From NCBI RefSeq assembly GCF_002868845.1, contig NZ_PKUB01000041.1, positions 203 through 64,202 of the forward strand: 64,000 nt of DNA, given 5' to 3'. A program made the position numbers and the translations under genes. Under the pieces are notes generated by a model. It was not told the origin of the DNA. It did not search any database and saw nothing but the letters and a program-made list of their open reading frames with translations. This DNA comes from Desulfuromonas sp. (GTDB taxonomy: Bacteria; Desulfobacterota; Desulfuromonadia; Desulfuromonadales; BM501). The stretch's first letter is position 1. Every line of letters starts with the position of its first letter. Positions 16,932 through 26,183 of the stretch are shown piece by piece.

Positions 16932-18950
16932 ATGACCCTGCCGGAGATCCCCCACCCCCTCGCCCGCGAGGCCGTCGACACCATCCGCCTTCTGGCCGCC
17001 GACGCCGTGGAAAAGGCCGCCTCCGGCCACCCCGGCGCCCCCATGGAGGCGGCGCCCATCGCCTACCTGCTCTACGCCCGCCACCTGCGCCACAACCCCC
17101 GCAACCCCGGGTGGCCGGGCCGCGACCGCTTCGTTCTGTCCTGCGGCCACGCCTCGGCCCTGCTCTACAGCACCCTGCACCTGACCGGCTACGACCTGCC
17201 CATGGATGAGTTGAAGAGGTTCCGCCAACTCGGCAGCCCCTGCGCCGGCCACCCGGAATTCGGGCACATCCCCGGCATCGAGACGACCACCGGCCCCCTC
17301 GGCCAGGGCCTCGCCGCGGCCGTCGGAATGGCTATGGGGGAACGCTTCCTCTCCGAAAAAATCGACGGGGAGCTCTTCGGAACCCGGATCTTCGCTCTCT
17401 GCTCCGACGGCGACCTGATGGAGGGCGTGGCCGCCGAGGCGGCCTCCCTGGCGGGGCACCTCGGCCTCGGCAACCTGACCGCCCTCTACCTGGACAACCG
17501 CATCACCATCGAGTGGAGCACGGAGCTGTCCTTCAGCGAGGAGGTGGCGACCCGCTTCCTCGCCTACGGATGGCAGGTGCAGCGGGTGGAGGGGGAGAAC
17601 CTGGCCGAGATCGACGCCGCCCTGGTCCGGGCCAAGGCCGACGGGCGCCCCTCGCTGATCGTCGCCCGCACTCACATCGCCCAGGGCGCCCCCCGCAAGC
17701 AGGACACCGCCGCAGCTCACGGCGCCCCCCTCGGCGCCGAGGAACTGGCCCTGACCAAGCGAGCCTACGGGCGAGACCCCGAAGGCTCTTTCGTCGTCCC
17801 CGAAGCGGTCCGGGCCCACCTGGCCGAATCCACCGAACGGGGAGCGCGCCGCGAAGCCGAGTGGCAAAGGCGCTTTGACCGCCTCAGGGAGACACCCGGT
17901 TCGCCCCTGACCCCCTGGCTGCAGATGCAGGGAGGAGGCTTTCCCGACGGCTGGGACCGGGCCCTGCCCCGCTTTTCCCCCGAAGACGGCCCGCTCGCAA
18001 CCCGGGTGGCGAGCGGGGTGGTGCTGAACGCGCTGGCCTCGCGCCTGCCCCTGCTGCTCGGAGGTTCGGCCGACCTCGGCCCCTCCAACAACACGGCCCT
18101 GAAGGGCGAAGCGTCCTTTTGCGCGGAGCGGGCCGGCCGAAATCTTCACTTCGGGGTGCGCGAGCACGCCATGGGGGCGATCCTCAACGGCCTCTGCCAC
18201 GTCGGCCTGATCCCTTTCGGAGGCACCTTCCTGGTCTTCTCCGACTACATGCGGCCGCCGATTCGCCTCGCGGCGATGATGGGCCTGGGCCCGATCTACG
18301 TCTTCACCCACGACTCGATCGGCCTGGGCGAAGACGGCCCCACTCACCAGCCGGTAGAGCACCTGGCGGCCCTGCGAGCGATCCCGAACCTGAGCGTCAT
18401 CCGCCCCTGCGACGCCAACGAAACGGCCGAAGCCTGGCGCCTCGCGGTCGAGAGGCGCACCGGTCCCACGGCCCTGGTCCTTTCCCGGCAGTCACTGCCG
18501 ATCCTCGATCGGGAACTCTGCGCCCCCGCCGACGGCCTTCGCCGCGGCGGCTACGTGCTGGCCGGGGAGGAAGGGAGTCTGGACGCGATCCTTATCGCCA
18601 CCGGCTCTGAGGTGCACCTGGCCCTGGAGACACGGGCGCTGCTGGAGAAGAAAGGGCTTGGGATCCGGGTCGTCTCCCTGCCCTGCTGGGAGCTGTTCGA
18701 GCAGCAGGAGCGGACCTACCGGGAGGCCGTTCTGCCTCCCGCCTGCCGGGCCAGGGTCGCGATCGAAGCGGCGGCCCCCCTCGGCTGGGAGCGCTACGCG
18801 GGGCACGAAGGGATCGTCGTCGCCATGACCGGCTTCGGCGCCAGCGCCCCGGGAGGGGAACTGATGGAACATTTCGGATTCACTGCGGAAAAGGTTGCAG
18901 GAAAAGTCAGGGCTTTGATTGATCTCAGGGATGGGGGAGATAAAGGGTGA
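16932..18950 (+). CDS. tkt: transketolase
   Basis: The ATG at 16932 has AAGGAGG nine bases upstream. At 672 residues it has full transketolase length. ThDP-binding landmarks are [19 protein letters not shown] near residue 30, [19 protein letters not shown] near 155 and the [14 protein letters not shown] segment. The central domain shows [17 protein letters not shown] with the catalytic Glu, followed by [20 protein letters not shown]. It moves two-carbon units in the non-oxidative pentose phosphate pathway. Neighbouring genes include a phosphofructokinase and sugar phosphorylase, a loose carbohydrate group. Confidence 0.95.
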   Translation: MTLPEIPHPLAREAVDTIRLLAADAVEKAASGHPGAPMEAAPIAYLLYARHLRHNPRNPGWPGRDRFVLSCGHASALLYSTLHLTGYDLPMDELKRFRQLGSPCAGHPEFGHIPGIETTTGPLGQGLAAAVGMAMGERFLSEKIDGELFGTRIFALCSDGDLMEGVAAEAASLAGHLGLGNLTALYLDNRITIEWSTELSFSEEVATRFLAYGWQVQRVEGENLAEIDAALVRAKADGRPSLIVARTHIAQGAPRKQDTAAAHGAPLGAEELALTKRAYGRDPEGSFVVPEAVRAHLAESTERGARREAEWQRRFDRLRETPGSPLTPWLQMQGGGFPDGWDRALPRFSPEDGPLATRVASGVVLNALASRLPLLLGGSADLGPSNNTALKGEASFCAERAGRNLHFGVREHAMGAILNGLCHVGLIPFGGTFLVFSDYMRPPIRLAAMMGLGPIYVFTHDSIGLGEDGPTHQPVEHLAALRAIPNLSVIRPCDANETAEAWRLAVERRTGPTALVLSRQSLPILDRELCAPADGLRRGGYVLAGEEGSLDAILIATGSEVHLALETRALLEKKGLGIRVVSLPCWELFEQQERTYREAVLPPACRARVAIEAAAPLGWERYAGHEGIVVAMTGFGASAPGGELMEHFGFTAEKVAGKVRALIDLRDGGDKG

Positions 18951-18971
18951 ACTGATCGCTCTTTGCTCTTC

Positions 18972-19003
18972 GGGGGTCGACGCCTGCGGCGCCGACCCCC
19001 GAG
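18972..19003 (+). terminator. strong GC hairpin after transketolase
   Basis: GGGGGTCGACGCC pairs with GGCGCCGACCCCC around a short loop, lying between the convergent transketolase and a small minus-strand gene. There is no T-run, so termination strength is unclear. Confidence 0.5.
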
Positions 19004-19016
19004 GCCGCTTTCCGCC

Positions 19017-19211
19017 TCAATACGCAGAACGCCTCTCAGGACCTGAATAATCAGCATTGCCTCCCGGGTTTCTCAAGGCATCTTCGTCCACCCTGGCCCA
19101 TTGGCCTGAGCGCTCGAACCAGGCAATCGTCCTGGAGGCGAGGAGTTTTTTCAGCAAGTGGGGGCGAACAAGCTGCTGCTGTCCATCGGTGTACTCGACT
19201 CGAATCATCAT
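19017..19211 (-). CDS. small conserved-looking protein of unknown function
   Basis: A strong ribosome binding site (AAGGAGAAGAGCCC) precedes a double ATG at 19211. The 64 residues run MMIRVEYTDGQQQLVRPHLL, then a SRTIAWFERSGQWARV segment, and end GPERRSAY. The strong ribosome binding site and protein-like composition support a real gene. The first half reads like a small beta-domain and the GPERR tail is common in Geobacter-type small proteins. No function can be assigned. Confidence 0.65.
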   Translation of the reverse strand: MMIRVEYTDGQQQLVRPHLLKKLLASRTIAWFERSGQWARVDEDALRNPGGNADYSGPERRSAY

Positions 19212-19359
19212 GGGCTCTTCTCCTTCGTAAAAGCAAGGTTACTTATAACGATAGAAATGACCCTTTCTTCGATCTTTCAAGCCCTCCGGTACGCCCTCCC
19301 CTTCTGCAAATAACAGCACCGGGAATGCAATGAATGATACTTTATTGCACCCTGGGCTC

Positions 19360-19938
19360 TCAATTCCGCAATCCGGCCGCCTTTTCGATCCCTTCAAAAT
19401 CGATGGCCTTGAAATAGGCCTTCAAATCCTGCTGCGAGGCCTCGTGCCCCTGGACCGACACGAGGACCGCCCCCCCGAGCACAGTCTGCAGCGACTGCTC
19501 CTCGGCGATGACCTTGCGCCCGTCGATGATCTTGATCTTTTGCCCGGCGCCGCCGAACATCGGGTTGGAGAAGACCATGGCCATGGCCTGGATCATCGGC
19601 GAATTGGAGGCGACCGAGATGGTGATTTCCGCATCGTCCTTGAAGTAGCGGCGCTCGGCGTTGATTCCGCCTCCCATCACCGCCGAGCCGGCAAAGCCCG
19701 ACTCGGCCTCCTCGGCGTTCCATCCCGAAAGGGGGGCGGGGAGCAAATCCGAGAGCTGCTCGGCCTTGGCCTGGCGCACCAGGGCCGACGCCGTATCGAG
19801 GGCGGTCAGGGTGGTGGAGAGGTCTTTCCTTTCGTAGGCGCTCAGGGCCTCGTCGATCTGGTCGGTGACGTCGTCGGCCTGCACCGGGACGCTCAGCATC
19901 AGGCCTCCGGTCAAGAGCATCAGGATGGCTCGTTTCAT
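19360..19938 (-). CDS. conserved periplasmic protein of unknown function
   Basis: The start at 19938 (MKRAILMLLTGGLMLSVPVQA) is preceded by GGAGGATGTCC. The product has about 192 residues: signal peptide with cleavage near VQADD, a helical region (IDEALSAYERKDLSTTLTAL), then a Gly-rich module (SGFAGSAVMGGGINAERRYF) and a beta-alpha part (IKIIDGRKVIAEEQ). I do not recognise a named family. It appears monocistronic, with an AT-rich promoter region to its right. Confidence 0.7.
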   Translation of the reverse strand: MKRAILMLLTGGLMLSVPVQADDVTDQIDEALSAYERKDLSTTLTALDTASALVRQAKAEQLSDLLPAPLSGWNAEEAESGFAGSAVMGGGINAERRYFKDDAEITISVASNSPMIQAMAMVFSNPMFGGAGQKIKIIDGRKVIAEEQSLQTVLGGAVLVSVQGHEASQQDLKAYFKAIDFEGIEKAAGLRN

Positions 19939-20157
19939 GGACATCCTCCACAAAGATTTTGTCCTGCCTAAAGTCCCATTATAGTCGATCTCCAGGCATG
20001 TCAACGCGGAGGCTCAATTATCGGAACATAACCTTGCGGAACGATGCGGCCGAAACGATACACCGCGTAGAGCGCTCTATTTCCCGCCCCGACCCCCAAG
20101 TCCCCGCTGAAGCTTCTTGCTGGGATCAGCCTTCCGACGACGAAAGCGACCGGCCTT

Positions 20158-21474
20158 TCAGCCCGGCATAGATGCCGGTTGCCCGGTCGTCTCCAGCACC
20201 CGCTGCCAGAGGTCGCTGCGCGGATCAATTTTTTTAGTGCGGGCCACGCTCAGGGAGATGGGGATATAGGTAAAGTTCTGATTCCAAAGCCCGACCACCA
20301 GGTCGGTCTTGCCCGCCATTCCCGCATGGGCCGCGTGCTGCCCGAGCATCAGGCAGAACTCCGAATCGAGGGCGCCCGCCGGGAGGCTGCGAATGGTGTA
20401 GCTGGGATCGATGTACTTGACGGTCGTCTCGATGCCGCGTTCCCGGAAATGGAGCCCGATCTGGTCGCGCAGAAAGACCCCGACGTCCTTGAGGCGCAGG
20501 TTCCCGGAGGCATCCTGTTCCTGGTGGGCGGGGTCCTGCAGGATGTCCTGCCCCGCCCCTTCGGCCACCACAACCACCGCATGGCGCCTTTGCCCGAGCC
20601 GCCGCTCCAGGGCCGCCAAAAAACCTTTTTCGCCATGGAGGGAGAAAGGGACTTCTGGCACCAGGCAGAAATTGACATCGCCGCTGGCCAGGGAGGCATG
20701 GGCGGAGATAAACCCCGAATGCCGCCCCATGAGCTTGACCAGCCCGATGCCGTTGTATGCGCCGACTGCTTCGGTGTGGGCGGCATAGATGGACTCCCGG
20801 GCCTCGGAAACGGCGGTGGTGAACCCGAAGCTGCGCATGGTCCAGTCGAGATCGTTGTCGATGGTCTTGGGCACGCCGATGACGGCGATGGACAGCTGGC
20901 GACGGGTGATCTCCTGACAGATTGCCGATGCCCCCCGCAGGGTGCCGTCGCCGCCGATGGTGAAGAGGATTCCCACGTTCTGCCGGACCAGGGTATCGAC
21001 CATCTCGGAGATGTCCTGGGGCCCCCGGGAGGAGCCGAGCAGGGTGCCGCCCCGCTCGTGGATGGTGCTAATCAGTTCCAGGGTCAGTTCGAGCGGCGGG
21101 TCGCTGCTCTTTCCGGTCAGACCGAGGTAGCCGTAGCGGAAACCGAGGATCCGCTGCACCCCGTAGCCGTGCCGAAGCGTCAGCACGATCGAACGGATGA
21201 CATCGTTGAGCCCCGGGCAAAGGCCGCCGCAGGTCACGATGCCGCAGGTCAACTTTTTCGGGTCGAAAAAAATCTTCCGCCGGGGGCCGGCCATTTCGAA
21301 AGCCGGCGGCTCCCGGCCCGACTGGAGAAAGGGCTGCAACGGCCGGGTGCTGGAAAAAAGGAGCACCCGGTCGCCTTCATCGATGAAACCGTCTTCCGCC
21401 ATTGGCAGCGGTGAAGGCACCGTGCAGGCCCCCAGCGTCGGCACCTGGACATCACTCGGACTGGGCAGCTCCAT
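20158..21474 (-). CDS. 6-phosphofructokinase, ATP-type of the PPi-PFK-like branch
   Basis: The start at 21474 has AAGGAGAGACG before it. The 438-residue protein carries the PFK landmarks LTCGIVTCGGLCPGLNDVIR near residue 80, FTIGGDGTLRGASAI near 175, GVPKTIDNDLDWT near 206, and KLMGRHSGFISAHASLA near 252. The combination GGDGT with PKTIDND resembles plant and trypanosomatid ATP-dependent enzymes more than classical bacterial PfkA (GGDGS, PGTIDND) or true PPi enzymes (GGDDS). It phosphorylates fructose-6-phosphate; the phosphoryl donor should be tested. The gene follows the GH65/beta-PGM pair on the same strand. Confidence 0.88.
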   Translation of the reverse strand: MELPSPSDVQVPTLGACTVPSPLPMAEDGFIDEGDRVLLFSSTRPLQPFLQSGREPPAFEMAGPRRKIFFDPKKLTCGIVTCGGLCPGLNDVIRSIVLTLRHGYGVQRILGFRYGYLGLTGKSSDPPLELTLELISTIHERGGTLLGSSRGPQDISEMVDTLVRQNVGILFTIGGDGTLRGASAICQEITRRQLSIAVIGVPKTIDNDLDWTMRSFGFTTAVSEARESIYAAHTEAVGAYNGIGLVKLMGRHSGFISAHASLASGDVNFCLVPEVPFSLHGEKGFLAALERRLGQRRHAVVVVAEGAGQDILQDPAHQEQDASGNLRLKDVGVFLRDQIGLHFRERGIETTVKYIDPSYTIRSLPAGALDSEFCLMLGQHAAHAGMAGKTDLVVGLWNQNFTYIPISLSVARTKKIDPRSDLWQRVLETTGQPASMPG

Positions 21475-21521
21475 CGTCTCTCCTTCGACCCGTTCCCAAC
21501 AGGCATAATTTGCAGGAAATT

Positions 21522-23909
21522 CTAGTTTTCCGGCCCTTCGTCACCGGCGCTGAGCGCCCTGGTGACCGGTTCGCCCTTGACCAGGGAAATCTCCTCCCCC
21601 CGGTGGCTGATGACCAGCCCAGTCCCCTCCCGCAGCAGATAGGTCGCTTCCCCCTGGACGATGTCCACCTCCAGGTCCTGTCCCCTGATTTTCAAGGGGA
21701 AGAGGAGTCGCTTCATCTCCGGGGGCAGCCGCGGGTTGAAGGAAATGGCGCCATTGTAGTCGCGCAGTCCCGCCAGGCCATAGACCATGACCATCCAGGT
21801 TCCCCCCATGGAGGCGATGTGACAGCCGTTGCTGACATTGCCGCCGATATCGGCCAGATCCATGAGCACCGCGTAGCGACCGTAGGCGAGGGCCTTCTTC
21901 ATGTCGCCGACCTCCGCCGCGACGATGCTCTGGATGCAGGCCGAAAGGGAGGAGTCGCCGGTCGTCAGGGGGTCGTAGTATTCGAAGGTGCGCTTTTTCT
22001 GCTCGGCTGAGAACTCGTGGCCCAGCAGGAAGAGGGCCAGAACCACGTCGGCCTGCTTGATCACCTGGTGGCGGTAGATGACGAGGGGGTGATAATTAAG
22101 GAGCAGGGGGAACCTGTCCCGGGGCGTGTTCGCCAGGTCCCAGACCTCGTGGTTGAGGAAGCTGTCATCCTGGGGGTGAATACCGCTCTCCTTGTCGAAG
22201 GGGACGTACATGCTGTCCGCCGCCGTCTTCCAGGCCTCGACTTCGGCCGGGTCAAGACCGGTCTTGTGGACCAGCAACTCGTAGTACTGGGGATAGTTCT
22301 GGCGCAAAGTGGTCACCGTCTCGGCAGCGAACCACAGATTTTCCCGAGCCATGAGATTGGTGAAGGTGTTGTTGTCGACCACCGTGGTGTACTCGTCCGG
22401 GCCGGTCACTCCGTGGATGCAGAACCTGCCGCCCTTGCGGCTTGAATAAAACCCGAGGTCCTCCCACACGCGGGCGGTTTCGACCAGCATCTCGGCCCCC
22501 TCGTTGTACAGGAGGGCCTGGTCGCCGGTGACGTCGACATACTTCTTCAGGGCGTAGATGATGTCGGCGTTGATGTGGAACTGGGCGGTTCCGGCGGCGT
22601 AGTAGGCGGAGGCCTCCTCCCCGTTGACGGTCCGCCAGGGAAAGAGGGCTCCCTTCAGGTTCACGGCGCGGGCCCGCTCCCTGGCCCTGTCGAGCATGCT
22701 GTAGCGGAATTTGAGCAGATTCCTGGCGATCCTCGGTTCGGTGTAGATGAGAAAGGGAAGGACATAGATTTCCGTGTCCCAGAAATAGTGCCCCTCATAG
22801 GTCTGCCCGGTCAGCCCCTTGGCGGGGATGCCCACCCCCTCGGCCCGGCCGCTGGCCTGCAGGATCTGGAAGAGGTTCCAGCGCAGGGCCTGCTGCATTT
22901 CCGCCGGCGGTCGCTTGGTGGCGGTAGGATCCCCTTCGATCCGGACGTCGCTGCGCCGCCAGAAATCGTCCAGAAACCGGACCTGACCCTCCAGCACCTC
23001 GTCGATGCCTCCCCTGACGGCCCGATTCAAGGTGCGCTCGGCCCGGGCGCAGAGCTCTTCCGGCGGGGCGCTGCGCGAGGAATGATAGCTCATGTACTTG
23101 ATCAGCTGGATCGGCTTGCCCGGCTTGGCTTCGACCGAGAGGGCCATGTGCCCCGACTCCCCGGCGCATTCGCTGAAACATTCAAAAGGGCACTCGGTGT
23201 CGATGACATGCTCCACCCCGCAGGCCAGGGTCATCCCACTGTTCTTGACCCGGTACGCCAGCATGATGCGGTTGTTCTCGACATAATGCTGCTCCGGCAC
23301 GAGCACCTTTTCCTTGAACCCGCGGGCCTGGCGCGGGTCGTCCCGGCCGGCCTGGTTGGGCTGATCGCCGAGCACCTCGGAGGAAATCACCACCGGCGCT
23401 TCGGCATTGAGGACCGTGACCTGATAGGAAATGGCCGCCAGGTGCCGGTGCTCGAAGGAGACCAGGCGCCGCGATTCGATCAGCACCTGTTTGCCCGAGG
23501 CCGTTTCCCACAACAGTTTCCGGTCCAGGGTCCCCGCGCGCATGTCGAGGATCCGCTCGAAAAGCATCAGGGTGGCCGATGGCAGGAAAAAGGGCTCGTC
23601 GTCCACGAACAGGCGGATCACCTTGCAGTCGGTGACGTTCAGCATGGTCTGCCCGGTCTTGGCAAAACCGAAAGCCTCCTCGCCGTAGACGATGGGCCAG
23701 GTTTCGTGGAACCCGTTGATGAAGGTGCCGGAATGGGAGACCGGCCGGCCCTCCTCGAAACTGCCGCGCATGCCGAGATAGCCGTTGCCAATGGAGAAAA
23801 TCGTTTCAGTCTGAGCCAGAAAACGGGGATAAAAGGCCGTTTCGATGATTTTCCACTCGTTGACCGGATAGATCTGTTTCGGCGGATTCAGGGTTTCATG
23901 TCGAATCAT
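21522..23909 (-). CDS. glycoside hydrolase family 65 disaccharide phosphorylase
   Basis: I chose ATG at 23909 (MIRHETLNPPKQIYPVNEWK) because homologous-looking sequence starts there and AGGA lies upstream; an in-frame ATG at 23963 has no ribosome binding site. The protein has about 795 residues: an N-terminal beta-sandwich, then an alpha/alpha barrel with YFWDTEIYVLPFLIYTEP and HGVTGPDEYTTVVDNNTF. The Glu of GPDEY is the catalytic acid of this family, followed by a small C-terminal beta domain. GH65 enzymes phosphorolyse maltose, trehalose or kojibiose to beta-glucose-1-phosphate. The adjacent beta-phosphoglucomutase fits that product. Which disaccharide is used cannot be read here. Confidence 0.9.
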   Translation of the reverse strand: MIRHETLNPPKQIYPVNEWKIIETAFYPRFLAQTETIFSIGNGYLGMRGSFEEGRPVSHSGTFINGFHETWPIVYGEEAFGFAKTGQTMLNVTDCKVIRLFVDDEPFFLPSATLMLFERILDMRAGTLDRKLLWETASGKQVLIESRRLVSFEHRHLAAISYQVTVLNAEAPVVISSEVLGDQPNQAGRDDPRQARGFKEKVLVPEQHYVENNRIMLAYRVKNSGMTLACGVEHVIDTECPFECFSECAGESGHMALSVEAKPGKPIQLIKYMSYHSSRSAPPEELCARAERTLNRAVRGGIDEVLEGQVRFLDDFWRRSDVRIEGDPTATKRPPAEMQQALRWNLFQILQASGRAEGVGIPAKGLTGQTYEGHYFWDTEIYVLPFLIYTEPRIARNLLKFRYSMLDRARERARAVNLKGALFPWRTVNGEEASAYYAAGTAQFHINADIIYALKKYVDVTGDQALLYNEGAEMLVETARVWEDLGFYSSRKGGRFCIHGVTGPDEYTTVVDNNTFTNLMARENLWFAAETVTTLRQNYPQYYELLVHKTGLDPAEVEAWKTAADSMYVPFDKESGIHPQDDSFLNHEVWDLANTPRDRFPLLLNYHPLVIYRHQVIKQADVVLALFLLGHEFSAEQKKRTFEYYDPLTTGDSSLSACIQSIVAAEVGDMKKALAYGRYAVLMDLADIGGNVSNGCHIASMGGTWMVMVYGLAGLRDYNGAISFNPRLPPEMKRLLFPLKIRGQDLEVDIVQGEATYLLREGTGLVISHRGEEISLVKGEPVTRALSAGDEGPEN

Positions 23910-23983
23910 GACAGTCCTGTCTCTGAGTTCATTCCCTTCGCCCCTTCGGGGCCTCTCCGTCATAGCAACGAGCCAGGAAGGCC

Positions 23984-24733
23984 CTACAGCATTTCACTCA
24001 GATCGCTGACCACGACATCGGCGCCGTTTTCCCTCAGAGAATCGGCGTTGCCGTGCCGGGCGACTCCGATCACCAGCCCGAAGCCTCCACTGCGGCCGGC
24101 CTGCACCCCGCTGATGGCGTCCTCCACCACCACGGCCCGCGATGGCGGGACGCCGAGCTGCTCGGCGGCCTCCAGAAAGGTGTCCGGGGCCGGCTTTCCC
24201 GGCAGGTTGAGGCCGGCGGCCACCACCCCGTCGACCCGCCGGTCAAACAGATCCTCGATGCCCGCCGATTTCAAAACAGCCTGACAGTTCTTGCTCGCCG
24301 AGACGACGGCCGTCTTGATTCCCACAGCCCGGATTTTACGCACCAGGGCCACTGAACCTTCGAATACCTCCACCCCCTCGGCCTCGATCGCTTCCTGAAC
24401 CATTTCATCCTTGAGGTTGCCGAGACCACAGACGGTTTCACCGCCCGGCGCCGACTCCGGTTCCCCCTCGGGCAGTTCGATGCCGCGGGAGGCAAGAAAA
24501 CTGCGAACCCCGTCGTAGCGGAGCTTGCCGTCCACGAACTCCTTGTAATCGAGATCGATGTCGAAGGGCTGAAAGCTTTCATTGCCCTCGGTGGCTCGCC
24601 GCAACAGGAATTCGTCGAACATTTTCTTCCAGCAGGCGGCATGAATCTTTGCCGTCCCGGTCAGAACCCCGTCCATGTCGAAAAGCACCGCATCCACCTT
24701 CTCCGGAGTCAGCAACTGCTGTAGCTCGTTCAT
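23984..24733 (-). CDS. beta-phosphoglucomutase (HAD superfamily)
   Basis: A 249-residue HAD phosphatase-fold protein. Motif I is LFDMDGVLTGTAKIHAACWK near residue 19 with the nucleophile and acid/base Asp pair (DMD). Motif II is TAVVSASKNCQAVL, and motif IV is VVVEDAISGVQAGRSGGF. A helical cap domain lies between. It converts beta-glucose-1-phosphate to glucose-6-phosphate via an aspartyl phosphate. The gene lies 20 bases upstream of the GH65 phosphorylase and the two must work in sequence. Confidence 0.88.
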   Translation of the reverse strand: MNELQQLLTPEKVDAVLFDMDGVLTGTAKIHAACWKKMFDEFLLRRATEGNESFQPFDIDLDYKEFVDGKLRYDGVRSFLASRGIELPEGEPESAPGGETVCGLGNLKDEMVQEAIEAEGVEVFEGSVALVRKIRAVGIKTAVVSASKNCQAVLKSAGIEDLFDRRVDGVVAAGLNLPGKPAPDTFLEAAEQLGVPPSRAVVVEDAISGVQAGRSGGFGLVIGVARHGNADSLRENGADVVVSDLSEML

Positions 24734-25085
24734 CGTCCCTCGTCCCCTTCGATCAAAATGATTGCAAGACGAACCGTCCGAGCCGCGCCGTCCCGACCGC
24801 AGCGGCTTCGCGAACGCCCTTGGCGGCCGCCGCCCATTTGACCACCAGGCCGGCGCCGGGAGAATGTGGCCGCCATTTGCCCAGAGCCATTAAAACATAC
24901 CAGATTCCAGGTGGGTTGAAAGTCCCCGGCCCGGGGCCCGGCCCTGCCGGAAGCCCGGCGGATCAGTCCCTGCGAATCCTGCCGGACGAAGAAAACCGGA
25001 TCAACCGGCAGAAGGCGGCCCGGAACCCGGCTTCAGGTTGCGCGACCAGGAAGATCCTCAGGCGGCATCCACACCCCATCCAAAG

Positions 25086-25116
25086 AAAAAGGGCGGCCCG
25101 ACGGCCGCCCTTTTTC
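25086..25116. terminator. bidirectional intrinsic terminator
   Basis: AAAAAGGGCGGCC and GGCCGCCCTTTTT form a perfect stem with A- and T-runs on both sides, 30 bases after the minus-strand lipoprotein gene. The rest of 24734-25085 holds no gene that I can support. Confidence 0.85.
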
Positions 25117-25145
25117 TTGTGCAGAGTTTTAAAGTTTCGCCCGGC

Positions 25146-26087
25146 TCAGAGGGTTCCGGTCTCGACGGTGCCGTCGGACATCTCGATGCGGTAATGCCCG
25201 TCGCTCTCGAAGTCCAGCAGGGCCCAGGTGCCCTCGCCGCCGGAAAACTTGACCTGGCCCTCGGAGGGCTGGTCGTCTTCGAAGAAGATCTCCAGAGGGT
25301 CGAGGGTCTCGAAGTCGATGTAGCCCGCATCGTGGTCGTAGTAGCGACCGCCCATCCGCACCTCGTAGAAGGTGGCGCGCTCCTTCTCCTCGACCTTGTA
25401 GTCGCTGAGCCAGTAGGTCTTGCCGGTGCTCTCGTCCTCGAGGACGAGGTCCATCTTGATCTTCCCCTCGGTGCGGCCGTCGAGCTCCACCTCGAAGTCC
25501 ATGCCGACGTTCCCCTGGACCGTCACCTCCTCGCCGTCGGCCTCCACCGAGAGGGCCGGGAAGGCCATGGTCAGGTCCATTTCCCTGCTCAGGGGGTCGA
25601 TGTCCCCCCAGAAGTCGGCGGGGCCTGAGATGGTCACCCCCTCGGAGCAATAGTCGTAAAAGTCGATCGTCCCCTCGACCTTCCAGTTGAGGGGGTTGAT
25701 GTCGGCCTCCCAGTCGGCATAGCCGTCGCCGCAGTCGCCGTAGATGGTGGCATCCCCGGGGAGAAGGTCGAGGGACTCGGGCCCGCCCAGATTCATCTCC
25801 CTCATGGCCTCCTCCAGCACCCCGGCCAGCGAGAGGGGGAGAGGCTCCCCGCCCTGCCGGTCGGCGCTCAGGGGGATGACGGCGATCTCGACCTGGGAGT
25901 CCCCACCCAGGTAGGCGTCGAGGACCACCTGTTCGAAGTTCTCGGCGGTCAGGACGACGCCGCTCGTGTTGCCGGTGTAGGCATCGGAGATATCGACCTT
26001 GTCGCCGTCTCCCCCCCCGCAGGCGGCCAGGAAAAGACACAGCAGGGTCGTCAGGGCGATCCGGGTTCGGGTGGTTCCTCGGGTCAT
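25146..26087 (-). CDS. secreted lipoprotein of unknown function
   Basis: The product of 313 residues has a lipoprotein signal (TTLLCLFLAACGGGDGDKVD, lipobox LAAC). A beta-rich acidic body includes repeated strands such as NWKVEGTIDFYDYCSEGVTI and GNVGMDFEVELDGRTEGKIK. The pattern of long antiparallel strands suggests a lipocalin-like or barrel-like lipoprotein; no family is recognised. It stands alone between two terminators. Confidence 0.75.
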   Translation of the reverse strand: MTRGTTRTRIALTTLLCLFLAACGGGDGDKVDISDAYTGNTSGVVLTAENFEQVVLDAYLGGDSQVEIAVIPLSADRQGGEPLPLSLAGVLEEAMREMNLGGPESLDLLPGDATIYGDCGDGYADWEADINPLNWKVEGTIDFYDYCSEGVTISGPADFWGDIDPLSREMDLTMAFPALSVEADGEEVTVQGNVGMDFEVELDGRTEGKIKMDLVLEDESTGKTYWLSDYKVEEKERATFYEVRMGGRYYDHDAGYIDFETLDPLEIFFEDDQPSEGQVKFSGGEGTWALLDFESDGHYRIEMSDGTVETGTL

Positions 26088-26114
26088 GGTTTAGTTCCTC
26101 CAGGATGGAATGGG

Positions 26115-26148
26115 AAAGGCCGCTCCCCGGCAACCGGGGAGCGGCCTC
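26115..26148 (-). terminator. intrinsic terminator after pepF
   Basis: On the minus strand GGCCGCTCCCCGG pairs with CCGGGGAGCGGCC, followed by TTTCCC. It lies just after the oligoendopeptidase stop and before the lipoprotein start. Confidence 0.75.
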
Positions 26149-26183
26149 AGTCTAGCGCAAAACCTGAAAAATGGGTAGGCCTT

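Noticed and set aside
19330-19971. Plus-strand frame opposite the periplasmic protein
   Set aside because: His/Asp/Leu-rich shadow; the minus strand has a signal peptide and a GGAGG site.
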